From assembly GCA_910578105.1 (NCBI GenBank), contig CAJTPD010000001.1, forward strand, positions 1-64,000: 64,000 nucleotides of DNA, given 5' to 3'. Origin of the DNA: an uncultured Odoribacter sp. (lineage in GTDB: Bacteria > Bacteroidota > Bacteroidia > Bacteroidales > Marinifilaceae). Below the pieces are notes generated by a model. That model was not told the origin of the DNA and searched no databases. It was given only the letters and a program-made list of their open reading frames with translations. Shown piece by piece: positions 53,462-63,500 of this stretch (its first letter is position 1; the number at the start of each line of letters is the position of its first letter). A program made the translations under genes and the position numbers.

Positions 53462-56065
53462 ATGAAGAAGAGCATATTATTTATACTCCTGTTGTTGGGT
53501 ATATGGGCATTGGGTTTGTCAAAAGAGAATTCTTTTTCTCAAAAAGTTATTCTTCAGTTATTAAAATTAGTACGGCAATATCCTCAGGAGAAAGTTTACC
53601 TGCAAACTGACCGGGATCATTATGAGGCGGGTGATAAAATATGGTTCAGAGCATTTCTGACTGATGCTTATACTCATATTCCTTCTGAATTGAGTCGTTT
53701 TGTTTACGTTGAGTTACGCGATAGGCAGGATAGTTTGTATTGCCGGTTAAAGATTCCTTTCCGGGATTCTGTTTTTTCGGGGTTTGTGCCTTTGTCTGAT
53801 AAATTAGCTCAAGGGGATTATTTTTTGCGGGCATATTCTTACTGGATGCAGAATACCGGGGATGATTTTATTTTCCGAAAAAAAATCAGGGTTATCAATC
53901 CGCAATCATCTAAGGTGCAGGTTGCGATTACCTGGGAAAAGACTGATGAGGCTTATGTTGCTGACATTCGCTTCCATAATAGTCGGAATGAATCGTATGA
54001 CAAAGTATGGGTTGATTATGTTTTGGGAGGAAAAACAAAGATTGTTCGTACTGATGACCGGGGGAGTTTCCGGATAAATCTGGATTCTCTTAATTTTGGC
54101 GAGAAAGTTTTGGTACGTTTTAAGGATGAGGAGCCTTTTAAATATGAGCAAACCATTTATCTGCCTGACCCCGGAAAAGATTTTATCGTATCCTTTCTGC
54201 CTGAAGGCGGAAATTTACTTGAGGGTTGTCAGCAAACAGTGGCTATGAAGGTAATTGGTCCAGACGGATTATCGCGTGAAGTGAGCGGTATGATTATGAA
54301 CGATAAGAATGAACAAGTTGCTTATGTTCAGACAGTTCATAAAGGGATGGGTGCTTTTAATCTGACGGCAGAACCTGGGCGGCATTATTATGGTTTGTTT
54401 TCGATGGAAGGCGGTAAACAAAAACGATTTGATTTGCCGGATGCCGTTGCGAGTGGAATCGGACTGAAGTTAGTGATAAATGCTGATATGGTTGGATATG
54501 TAGTTATGGCTACTGACAATTTTCCTGAAATAGAGAATCTTTATGTTTTGGTACACGCCAAAGGAGTGCCTGTCATGTGCTATCCTGTTCAAGCCGGGGT
54601 TAAAGGACGGTTGCGGGTGGAGGATTTGCCTGAAGGCATATTGCATTTTTTATTAATAGACGATAAAAATAATGTATATAGTGAACGGGTATGTCTGATA
54701 TATAAAAAAGAACGTCCTGAAATTGTGGTTACAACGACGAAACCGGATTATTTTATTCGGGAACAGGTAGAGTTGGAAGTGCAAGTAATGGCTGATAGTC
54801 TGCATAGTAAACGGGGTTCCTTCTCTATAGCTGTGACGGATGACGCACAAGTGGAACAGGATTCCTTACAAGGACATATTTTATCTTATTTTTTACTGAG
54901 TTCTGATTTAAAAGGCTATATAGAGGACCCTGCCTTTTATTTTAAGAACCATAGGGTAACGACTATGCGTCTATTGGATTTATTGATGCTGACCCAGGGA
55001 TGGAGTCGTTTTAAAATGCCGGATGTCTTGCAGGAACGTTACGATACATTGAATTATTACATGGAGCGCGGACAGGCCATTTCCGGTAAGGTAAAAAATT
55101 TCTGGGGTAAGGATGCTTCTGAAGCTAATCTGATTCTTTTGTCAAATACGGGACTGGTTCAGATTGTTCATGCGGATACTAACGGACGCTTTATGATAGA
55201 CGGAATCGCTTTTCCGGATAGTACAAGATTTATGTTGCAGGGAAAAAGTAAACGTGGGCGGCGTAGTGTAGAGGTACAGGTAGACCAGGATCATTTTATG
55301 TCCCCTTCTGTCAGGATTCCGTTTGACCCTAACGAAATGGCAAGGGAGGATGACTTTTATAAGCGTTTTACCAAAGATTATTATTATGAAAACGGAGTCA
55401 AGGTATATATTTTAGATGAAGCAATCGTAAAGCGTAAGCCTGTGCGTAAAGTGTATTCTTTTTATGACCATGTGTCAGATTATGCTCTTGATTCGGCAAA
55501 ATTGGCTTCTATGCATGACTGGGACATGAGGAGAGTATTGCAGGAATTGCCTGGAATAGAGGCCTATGGGGATTCTGTGCAGCGTTTCGGAAGAACCTTG
55601 TTGCTGGTAGTTAATGATTTCGAGACGGATTTTGAAGATGTTCTGCTGATGAAACCGGAAGATTTACTTAGCATTAATTATATTCGTCCGCCAATGTCTG
55701 TTAATTTTTGGGGTAATGCTGGTGAAAACGGAGTGATAGCCATTACCACTAATCCTAATTTTGTGCGGCGGGAAATACCGCGTCCTAATATGGTTAATTT
55801 TTCTTTATTGGGCTATCAGAAGAAAGCTGAATTTTATACACCCCGGTATGATGTAGATTCTATTCGGTTGGCATTGCAAGACACTCCGGACAAAAGACCG
55901 ACTATTTACTGGAATCCCGGGGTCTGCACGGATAAAGAAGGGAAAGCTCGTTGTACTTTTACCACTTCCGATAGTTTTGGGCCTTATACAGTGATTATGG
56001 AGGGCATTCTGGAGGATGGGACCATATGCCGGGGAGAGAAAAAAATTAAACTAAAGTCATTATAA
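53462..56065 (+). CDS. large exported protein with macroglobulin-like and TonB-plug-like domains
   Basis: An 867-residue protein with a signal peptide (about 1-20). The N-terminal third resembles alpha-2-macroglobulin MG-type domains (EKVYLQTDRDHYEAGDKIWF, then ELRDRQDSLY). A regulatory-like beta domain follows. The segment around 675-770 (MRRVLQELPGIEAYGD and GENGVIAITTNPN) looks like a TonB plug, and the last 70 residues return to a macroglobulin-like beta fold. There is no recognisable 22-strand barrel, so this is not an ordinary receptor. The architecture is recurrent in Bacteroidetes, but I know of no function. It is monocistronic. Confidence 0.72.
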   Translation: MKKSILFILLLLGIWALGLSKENSFSQKVILQLLKLVRQYPQEKVYLQTDRDHYEAGDKIWFRAFLTDAYTHIPSELSRFVYVELRDRQDSLYCRLKIPFRDSVFSGFVPLSDKLAQGDYFLRAYSYWMQNTGDDFIFRKKIRVINPQSSKVQVAITWEKTDEAYVADIRFHNSRNESYDKVWVDYVLGGKTKIVRTDDRGSFRINLDSLNFGEKVLVRFKDEEPFKYEQTIYLPDPGKDFIVSFLPEGGNLLEGCQQTVAMKVIGPDGLSREVSGMIMNDKNEQVAYVQTVHKGMGAFNLTAEPGRHYYGLFSMEGGKQKRFDLPDAVASGIGLKLVINADMVGYVVMATDNFPEIENLYVLVHAKGVPVMCYPVQAGVKGRLRVEDLPEGILHFLLIDDKNNVYSERVCLIYKKERPEIVVTTTKPDYFIREQVELEVQVMADSLHSKRGSFSIAVTDDAQVEQDSLQGHILSYFLLSSDLKGYIEDPAFYFKNHRVTTMRLLDLLMLTQGWSRFKMPDVLQERYDTLNYYMERGQAISGKVKNFWGKDASEANLILLSNTGLVQIVHADTNGRFMIDGIAFPDSTRFMLQGKSKRGRRSVEVQVDQDHFMSPSVRIPFDPNEMAREDDFYKRFTKDYYYENGVKVYILDEAIVKRKPVRKVYSFYDHVSDYALDSAKLASMHDWDMRRVLQELPGIEAYGDSVQRFGRTLLLVVNDFETDFEDVLLMKPEDLLSINYIRPPMSVNFWGNAGENGVIAITTNPNFVRREIPRPNMVNFSLLGYQKKAEFYTPRYDVDSIRLALQDTPDKRPTIYWNPGVCTDKEGKARCTFTTSDSFGPYTVIMEGILEDGTICRGEKKIKLKSL

Positions 56066-56290
56066 TCTTCCGCTTTGCATCAGAACTATATGAAAAAAAT
56101 GTTTACATTGCGCTCCCTTTCTTAGTAAGGGGAGTTTAGGGGCAAAGATTGGCTGACTTGGGAAAATTTTGCCGTCTCCGCCCCTTTTCTCCTTTTTGGC
56201 TTTTGTTGCCGTTTCAAAAATATAGGATTGTTTCTAAAAAGTACCGGAAAAAATCTTCTTTTTTCTACCCTTGCCTGTCAATCAATGGTC

Positions 56291-56962
56291 TTATTTTATT
56301 TTCAGCCAATAGCCTCTTTTGGATTCTGTCTGGATGGTTATGTTTTCTACGTCATTAAATAGTTGTTTCAGCCGGGAAATCACTTTGGTCAATTGTGCAT
56401 CCAGGTTCACCTGCGTATTTCCCCAGCCTATTTCGAGAAGGGTGTCCCTTTGCGTTAACCGGTTTACATTCCGGCACAATGCTTGTAAAACTTTTCCGTG
56501 TATGGGGGTTAAGACGATACATTCTCCTTGTTTGTTTAGTTCAAAATTAAACGGGTCAAAAGTGATATCCTGAGTCAAATGCTGGATTCTGCAAACTTCT
56601 GTTTCGTTGATTTGTTTTATCTGCCGGATCAGTGTTGCCGGACTATAGTCTTTAATGATGTAGCATTTAGCACCATGGTCAAGTCCTGTCTGTAAATCTT
56701 GTTCTTTTGTTAAAGAACTATACATTACGATAGGAGTATGCAGATCAATGCTTAGAATCAATTGAGCGACTTCCAGACCTGTAAGTTCCGGCATATCTAC
56801 GTCCAGAATAACGAGGTCAGGATGGGTTTGCTGAAATTTTTTCCATGCTGTTCTGCCATCATTAGCTTCAATGACTTCCCAGCCCTCTTTTTCTATTTCC
56901 TGCTTAATTTCTATTCTTGCCAGCTCGTCATCTTCAGCACATAATATTCTCAATGGTCTCAT
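56291..56962 (-). CDS. OmpR-family response regulator
   Basis: A 223-residue regulator with a receiver (D11-D12 pocket, phosphoacceptor D54 in LVILDVDMPEL) and a winged-helix output domain (about 130-223) ending in TESKRGYWLKIK. It is translated from an ATGA overlap with the stop of the kinase gene (56959-56962). The output domain is divergent from classic OmpR. No target can be named; the neighbouring large exported protein is a possibility only by location. Confidence 0.9.
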   Translation of the reverse strand: MRPLRILCAEDDELARIEIKQEIEKEGWEVIEANDGRTAWKKFQQTHPDLVILDVDMPELTGLEVAQLILSIDLHTPIVMYSSLTKEQDLQTGLDHGAKCYIIKDYSPATLIRQIKQINETEVCRIQHLTQDITFDPFNFELNKQGECIVLTPIHGKVLQALCRNVNRLTQRDTLLEIGWGNTQVNLDAQLTKVISRLKQLFNDVENITIQTESKRGYWLKIK

Positions 56963-58251
56963 ATACAGGGAAATTTGATAGTGAATACCGTTCCTTGTTC
57001 CTGAATGCTCTTAATAGTGATGCTTCCTTTGTATGCGTCTGTTACTTTTTTGATAAAAGCCAGCCCCAGACCGAAACCGGTTTTACTATATGTGCGCTTG
57101 TCTTCAATGCGGTAGAATTGCCGGAATATCCGGTTGAATGCTTTAGAGGGAATGCCAATGCCATTGTCTTCGACCCGTAATATCCAGTTTCCGGCTTCTT
57201 TTTCGAAATATATCCGGACTTCCGGTTTGGGGTTTTTGTTGTATTTTATGCCATTATCTATAAGATTAGCTACAACACAACTGAAATAGACATTGTCCAG
57301 AAGCGGTTGGTTGATGTCTTCTCTGATTTGATAATCTATCCGGGCATGCTTTTTCAATAAACGGAACATACTGACGGTTGTTTCTAGTTCTTGCCGGATG
57401 TCAATAGGTGTTCTTTCTATTTTCAGCTCATCTTGCTTTAAGGCGAAAAGCATCATTTCCGTCACATCGGATATTTTCAGTAAACGGGCATGTATCAGTT
57501 CCAGAATTTTTTTATCACTTGGTTTTTCTTGGATGATCCAGTCATGAGTTATGTTGATGAGTGTTGCTAACGGTTTGCGCAGTTCGTGCTCTAAATGTGC
57601 GATTCCCATGGATTGTATTTTTGCCGTTTGCAATTTATTCTTGGTCATTTGCAATTGCCACAGCAGACATCCGGTGAAACTGCCTAAAAAAATGAATTCT
57701 AAAATCAAATGCCAAAATGTATCGTGGAAAAAAGGAGGTTTATGGAAAAGGGCAACGATTGTATGTTTATATTCATAGCCGACTTTTACAGGGTTGGTGC
57801 GGACAGTCCGGTGTGTTGACTGAGCATGGGTTTGAAGAATTGTTTCATCAATTTCATTTTTTAGATATAATACCGGAGTATCGGTGATTCCTTGACGGGA
57901 CAGTTGTTGTTTGTAAATAGAGTCCAAACGTTGAAGATTTAATAATTGATTCTTATATAAATGGTCGTATAATACTTGTTGAAGCATAAAATGAAATTCA
58001 GTTGGAGAAGAAATATGAACGCTGGTATCTTTCCAGTGAAATATGTGATTGTCTAACATGCTGCAACTAAATGTATGTTGCGGATACATAAATTCAGCGT
58101 CTAAAAAGTCGTTGATGGACCTTTGTAATAGAGAAGAACTCTTTTCTTGGAATTCATGCAATTTGGTGTTTCTCATACTGTTTAGCCAGGAAACTTGGAG
58201 TAGCATAATAGCCGTTAATAAAAATATGGAAATTCCCCCTATGATTTTCAT
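56959..58251 (-). CDS. sensor histidine kinase
   Basis: A 430-residue membrane kinase. Transmembrane segments are at about 3-24 and 181-200, with a periplasmic region of about 155 residues between them. The HisKA motif HLEHELRKPLATLINIT has its phospho-accepting His222. The HATPase domain shows VVANLIDNGIKY, RVEDNGIGIP and KTGFGLGLAFIKK. It is transcribed ahead of its response regulator and coupled to it by the ATGA overlap. A TATCTTTG element (58310-58303 on the minus strand) lies 52 bases upstream. Confidence 0.92.
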   Translation of the reverse strand: MKIIGGISIFLLTAIMLLQVSWLNSMRNTKLHEFQEKSSSLLQRSINDFLDAEFMYPQHTFSCSMLDNHIFHWKDTSVHISSPTEFHFMLQQVLYDHLYKNQLLNLQRLDSIYKQQLSRQGITDTPVLYLKNEIDETILQTHAQSTHRTVRTNPVKVGYEYKHTIVALFHKPPFFHDTFWHLILEFIFLGSFTGCLLWQLQMTKNKLQTAKIQSMGIAHLEHELRKPLATLINITHDWIIQEKPSDKKILELIHARLLKISDVTEMMLFALKQDELKIERTPIDIRQELETTVSMFRLLKKHARIDYQIREDINQPLLDNVYFSCVVANLIDNGIKYNKNPKPEVRIYFEKEAGNWILRVEDNGIGIPSKAFNRIFRQFYRIEDKRTYSKTGFGLGLAFIKKVTDAYKGSITIKSIQEQGTVFTIKFPCI

Positions 58252-58700
58252 ATTGTTTTGTTTTTAGCACGGATGGTAAAAATAGAAGATTTTCTTTAGG
58301 GGCAAAGATATATATCTTTTTATGTTTGCGACAGAAAATAAAACTGATTTTAACATTAGTTGAAATAACTATTGTGCAGCTAGGAGTGTTATGGTTAAAT
58401 ATAACCATATCTGAAACATCAGAATAGAACAATTTGTTTTTGTACTGATGCTTTGGCCCAAACAGAGTCCTCTAAAACGCCTGCTCAATGATTTATTTTA
58501 GGTATAATTTTTAGCATGAATTTAGCAATAAACTTATATACAAATATTTCAGAATCTGCTAAACTTTTTTTTATTAGGCATAATATTAGGAATAGGTGTC
58601 ATATTTTTCAAAATCAAGTTTATTTTATTAAAAATGAGAATAACTTTGCAAAAATGAAAAAGAAGGTATGTGCGTACTTTTTTGAAACACTATTTTTTGT
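58252..58700. other. divergent intergenic region before the ECF sigma gene
   Basis: It contains the minus-strand TATCTTTG (58303-58310) for the kinase gene and a plus-strand TAACTTTG (58641-58648) before the sigma gene. No open frame of substance and no hairpin are seen in the remaining AT-rich sequence. Confidence 0.45.
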
Positions 58701-59261
58701 ATGGAGGATAATAAGAAGTTAATTGAGGGGATAAATTGTAAAACCAAGAGAGCGTGGGAAGAGTTTTACAAAACCTATTATGTATCTTTGTGTAATCACG
58801 TATATCGTATCTTGTTGGATGAAGAGATTGCTACGGATATCGTACAAGAAATATTTTTAAAGATTTGGGATTCAAAGCTTGTTTTTGAGAATGAAAGAGC
58901 CTTAATCAGTTATTTGTATCGGGCGGGGACTAATAATTCATTAAAATATTTGCGGTCACAGAATACGGAGCAGGAGAGATTAAAAAGGTGGTATGATATT
59001 GAGCAGGAGATGACCGAGGATGATTTTTCAAGTGTTGTCAGAGAAGAGGTGTTGCGCAAACTGCTTCTTTTAATAGACCAATTACCGGCGGAGAGACGGA
59101 AAATCATATTGATGAGTATGGAAAATATGAGTGGGGAGGAGATTGCCCAAAAATTAGGGGTTACTATTCATACTGTAAAACAACAAAAATACAGAGCGTA
59201 TAAATTTATAAAAGAGCAGTTGGGAGAGCATTGGATTATTGCCCTCTATTTTTTCTTATAA
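58701..59261 (+). CDS. ECF-type RNA polymerase sigma factor
   Basis: A 186-residue sigma-70 factor of the extracytoplasmic-function group. Sigma region 2 lies at about 20-90, including ATDIVQEIFLKIWDSK (DIVQEIF is the classic region 2.2 motif). Region 4 lies at about 125-180 with LPAERRKIILMSMENMSGEEIAQKLGVTIHTVKQQ, a helix-turn-helix. It is followed by a FecR anti-sigma factor and a SusC-like receptor with a signalling domain, so it should be released when the receptor binds its ligand. Each protein lies in the same transcription direction. Confidence 0.94.
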   Translation: MEDNKKLIEGINCKTKRAWEEFYKTYYVSLCNHVYRILLDEEIATDIVQEIFLKIWDSKLVFENERALISYLYRAGTNNSLKYLRSQNTEQERLKRWYDIEQEMTEDDFSSVVREEVLRKLLLLIDQLPAERRKIILMSMENMSGEEIAQKLGVTIHTVKQQKYRAYKFIKEQLGEHWIIALYFFL

Positions 59262-59321
59262 TTTTTGTTTTTTTCTGTTATACTTTTTTTCTTTTTTGGA
59301 TTCTATATACAAACAAGTTAT

Positions 59322-60542
59322 ATGGAGCGTAACAGATTTACAGTATTTGAAGTTGTAGAGGAAATTATCCGGAACTTTTTTAACGAAAATGATGAAGAAA
59401 AGAAAGAAGAGTTTCAGATGTTGCTCAATGAGCCTGCTTTGTTAAATAATGGGAAAGAATTAGCCGACCGCAAACAAGTGATTGCCTGGTTGAAAGAACC
59501 TGCCCGTTTTTCTTCTCAAAAAGCATATAATGAGTTTAAGGTATATGTGCGTGAGCAACGGCTTCAAATCTGGAGAAAACGGATGAGGTATGTTGCTGCT
59601 GTTTTGGTGTTGCCGTTTTTAGTAGGAGGAATTTATTATTGGCATACCATTCATTCCGGGGAAAAGGGTCAAGAAATTCAATTAATACATCCTATTGCTT
59701 TTAAAGCATCTATTGAGTTGAACGATGGAAAACAGGTGTATTTGGGGGTTGAAGAGGGGAAAATAACCTTGAGTGATCAAACGGAAATCGTTCGGAATCA
59801 AAAACAAGTTGTGTACAAGGCTTCTGATTTGTCGGATGTGCATGAAGTGATTTATCATGAACTTTGTGTACCTAAAGGGGGAGAGTATGTATTGATTTTG
59901 TCGGATAGTACTAAAGTTTGGATTAATGCCGATTCAAAATTACGATATCCGGTTCAATTTTGCGGAAAAGAACGGGAAGTATTTTTACTTGAAGGCGAGG
60001 CTTATTTCGAGGTGTCCAAAAATCATGAAAAACCTTTTTTAGTACGTACTTCACATGGAACCGTGAAGGTATTGGGGACGGAATTTAATGTGCGAAGTTA
60101 TGAAGGCGAGGAGTGTGTGATAACAACATTAGTCAACGGTTCCGTTCAGTTTAAAAGTGCTCAGGAGCCTGAATGCAATACTGTTTTATGTCCCGGTTAT
60201 CAACTTATAGCTGGTGCTTCTGCAGAGGATTGGATTATTCAGCAGGTAAATCTGAAAGAGTATGTAAGCTGGAAAGAAGGATTGTACATATTCAATAATA
60301 TGACATTAGAGGAGTTGATGAAAACGGTGGAGCGTAATTATGATGTAACCGTATTTTTCGCAAATGAAGCGTGTAAACTTTTGCGTTTTTCGGGAGATTT
60401 GAAAAAATATGATGATGTCCGGAATTTTTTGCGTTACATAGAGGTGGGTGGAGACGTCCGGTTTGTTGTTAAGAATCGTGAAATTACGATATATGAAAAG
60501 GGAGCCCTTGGCCCGGGTACTCCCTGTTTCGCTTGTGAATAA
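59322..60542 (+). CDS. FecR-family anti-sigma factor
   Basis: A 406-residue inner-membrane anti-sigma factor. The start at ATG 59322 is chosen; the longer frame from 59265 begins with a spurious hydrophobic run. An N-terminal cytoplasmic domain (1-85) holds the sigma factor, a single transmembrane segment lies at about 89-107, and the periplasmic FecR domain (about 195-290) shows VPKGGEYVLILSDSTKVWINADSKL and LLEGEAYFEVSK. A C-terminal DUF4974-like segment (around 325-395) follows. The stop codon is preceded by an odd tail, LGPGTPCFACE, over a GC-rich hairpin. Confidence 0.93.
   Translation: MERNRFTVFEVVEEIIRNFFNENDEEKKEEFQMLLNEPALLNNGKELADRKQVIAWLKEPARFSSQKAYNEFKVYVREQRLQIWRKRMRYVAAVLVLPFLVGGIYYWHTIHSGEKGQEIQLIHPIAFKASIELNDGKQVYLGVEEGKITLSDQTEIVRNQKQVVYKASDLSDVHEVIYHELCVPKGGEYVLILSDSTKVWINADSKLRYPVQFCGKEREVFLLEGEAYFEVSKNHEKPFLVRTSHGTVKVLGTEFNVRSYEGEECVITTLVNGSVQFKSAQEPECNTVLCPGYQLIAGASAEDWIIQQVNLKEYVSWKEGLYIFNNMTLEELMKTVERNYDVTVFFANEACKLLRFSGDLKKYDDVRNFLRYIEVGGDVRFVVKNREITIYEKGALGPGTPCFACE
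60500..60524 (+). promoter_or_regulatory. GC-rich hairpin at the end of fecR
   Basis: GGGAGCCC (60500-60507) pairs with GGG..CTCCC (60515-60524, two-base bulge) inside the last FecR codons, 48 bases before the receptor gene. There is no T-run, so it could be an RNA-processing or attenuation element rather than a terminator. Confidence 0.4.
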
Positions 60543-60571
60543 TTACTTGGAATAATTAAACTTTCAAATTT

Positions 60572-63500
60572 ATGAAAAAAAATAGAATTAACGGGCGTGA
60601 TGTTCCCATTTGTATTTTAAAAAAAACATTTCTGGCTGCCGGATTAACTTTTTTATTTATAGTTCTTTTGAATGTAACCATTTGTAAAGCAGCTGTTTCA
60701 TACGAATATAGAGTTTCTTTGCAGATGCAAAATGTGTCTTTGGAAAAAGTGATTTTGGAATTGCGCGAGCAAACAGGGATTCGTTTTTTTTACAGTATTG
60801 ATAAAATTAAGTCTATAGAGAGAGTTTCTGTAGATGCCAAAAACGAGACCTTGAAGAATGTGTTAAGTTGTTTATTGTCAGGAACAGGACTTACTTATAC
60901 TCTTTTAGATGAAGTGGTGGTGATTAAGGATGAAGGCGAGGTGATTGTTAAGGATTCATTACCCAAGACTCTCATTCAAGGAGTTGTGAAAGATAAGGAT
61001 GGAGGTACTTTGCCGGGGGTATCGGTTACGGTTAAGGGAACTTCAGTCGGTGTGGCAACGGACGTTAAAGGTACGTTTACTTTACAAGTTCCTTCTTCAG
61101 ATCGGGTTGTGCTGGTTTTTTCTTTTGTGGGTATGAAAGTGAAAGAAGTTCCTTATAAAGGAGAAAAGTCGTTGGAGGTTTTTTTGGAGGAGGAAATTCA
61201 GAACATTGACGAGGTAGTTGTTACTGGTTATCAAGTGATAGACAAGCGTAATCTGACGAGTGCTATTTCTACAGTAAAAGCAGAGGAACTGGATCGGATG
61301 GGAGCGTTGACGATTGACCAGATGTTGGAGGGGAAGGCTCCCGGGTTGATGATTATGAATATAAGCGCACAGCCTGGAGCGGCTACGAAGATGAGGGTGC
61401 GTGCCGGAGCTACTTTCACGGGTACCCGTGAGCCATTGTGGGTTATTGACGGTGTTATTTATGAAGATCCTGTTCCTTTGACTCCGGCAGAAATCAACAG
61501 TTTGGATAATGTGAATTTGATTGGTAATGCCATCACAGGTTTAAATCCTCAGGATATAGCCCAGATTGATATTTTGAAAGATGCTTCTGCCACGGCTATT
61601 TATGGTACCAGGGCGGCGAACGGGGTTATCGTCGTGACCACAAAACGTGGGAAGAGCGGTTCTTTGGCTCTCAATTATAGCGGTTCTGTCAGTGTGGTGA
61701 ATCGTCCGCGTTATTCGGATCTTAATTTGATGAATTCCAGAGAGCGTATAGATGTTTCGAGAGAAATTGCCAAAAGGAATTTGTATTATCCTTCTCAAAT
61801 TCATCAGTTTGTGGGGTATGAAGGGGTGTTGAAAAAATATTATTTCCGTGAGATTGATTATGCACAATTTCAAAAGGAGGTTGCAAGATTGGAAACGCTG
61901 AATGAGGATTGGTTCGGAGAGCTTTACCGGGTAGCTTTTACGCATGCGCATTCGGTTAATTTGTCCGGGGGTAATGAAAAGATGCGGGTTTATGCGGGTT
62001 TGAGTTATGATAATCAACGTGGAACGGAGCTCAATGTTGGGTTGTATCGTGTCAGTGGTCGTATTAACGGGGATTTTAATTTGAGAAAAAATGTGTTGAT
62101 TTCTATTGGTTTGAGCGGGAGTTCTCAAAAAGCAAAATACAATCATTCGGCGTATTCGGCTTTTAATGAGGCATATAATATGAGCCGTGCCGTACCTGCA
62201 CGCGATGAAAATGGTGATTTATATTATATTGACCGGATATCCATTCAGAATATGACGGGTGATTATCGTTATGTAAAGTACAATATCCTGAATGAGCTTG
62301 CTAATTCGGGGCGCACGGTGTATAACAGGGATTTTAATGTACGGGCTTCTGTTGACTGGGAAATTATCCGGGGATTGAAGATTCGGAGTCAATTTTCTTT
62401 TCGGAACACTACGAATTCTTCCGAGGAGTGGATTGGCGGGGACACATATTATATGTCAATGTGGCGTTCTATAGGTGATGATGCTAACGAAAAGAGTCAA
62501 AAAGGGACGGTTGTGCCTTTCGGGGGATTGTATTCCAGTGGTATGGTACTTTCGGATGCAACCTCCATTTCAACTCAGATTAATTATAATAAGTCTTTGG
62601 GAGAGCGGCATTTTTTTAATTTGAATATCGGTCAGGAAGCTTCATCTACTATTTACAAAGGAACGGAAGGTTGGATGGCTCCCGGTTATAATCATGAGCA
62701 GGGGAGATCGTTTATAAAGATTCCGACTTTTTTTATGCCGGATATTGATAAATTGGATTATCCTTATATGCTTCGCTGGTTGACAGCGGAAGGGATTGGT
62801 GGAACTAATGTTTATCCCAAAATTACGGATCGCGTGAAGAACGTGATGTCGATGTTCGCTATTTTTAATTATTCGTTTGAGAACAGGTATATTTTGAATT
62901 TTAATATTCGAAGTGACGGTTCTAACCAGTTCGGCCAATATGAGCGTTATAAATTCAGACCGGCATGGTCAACTTCCTTGCGTTGGAATTTGCATAGTGA
63001 ACCTTTTATCCGGAATATGTCGATGGCGTTTATGGATGAGTTGGCTATCCGTTTGTCTTATGGTTTCCGGGGAAATCCGCCTTCGGCTTCGCCTTATCTG
63101 ACGATTTTGAATTACGGGCAAAGTAATACTGATGTTGCTCCTGAGTATGTGTCCGAACTTGCCTCCTTTCCGAATGCTAATTTGAAATGGGAACGTACCA
63201 AAACGTTTAATGTCGGGTTGAATCACTCTTGGCTGGGCGGTCGTATTAGCGGGGCTTTGGATTACGGGTATTCGAAGAGCATTGATTTGTTGATAAGTCG
63301 TCCTGTTTCTTTGGTTAACGGAGCTCCTTCTCAGTTGTATAACGGAGGTTCGAAGGAAGACCATACTTTCGAGTTTAATATTATGACTCAAAATATTAAA
63401 ACGAAGAATTTTCAATGGAATATGAATTTTAATATTACTCGTGTGAAGGAGAAAATTCTGGATGGTATTAACGAGGATGTAACTTTCACTACAGTAGAGA

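Noticed and set aside
56100..56150. CTCCCTTT/AAGGGGAG-like hairpin after the 867-residue protein gene
   Set aside because: Imperfect pairing and no T-run; not enough to name a terminator.
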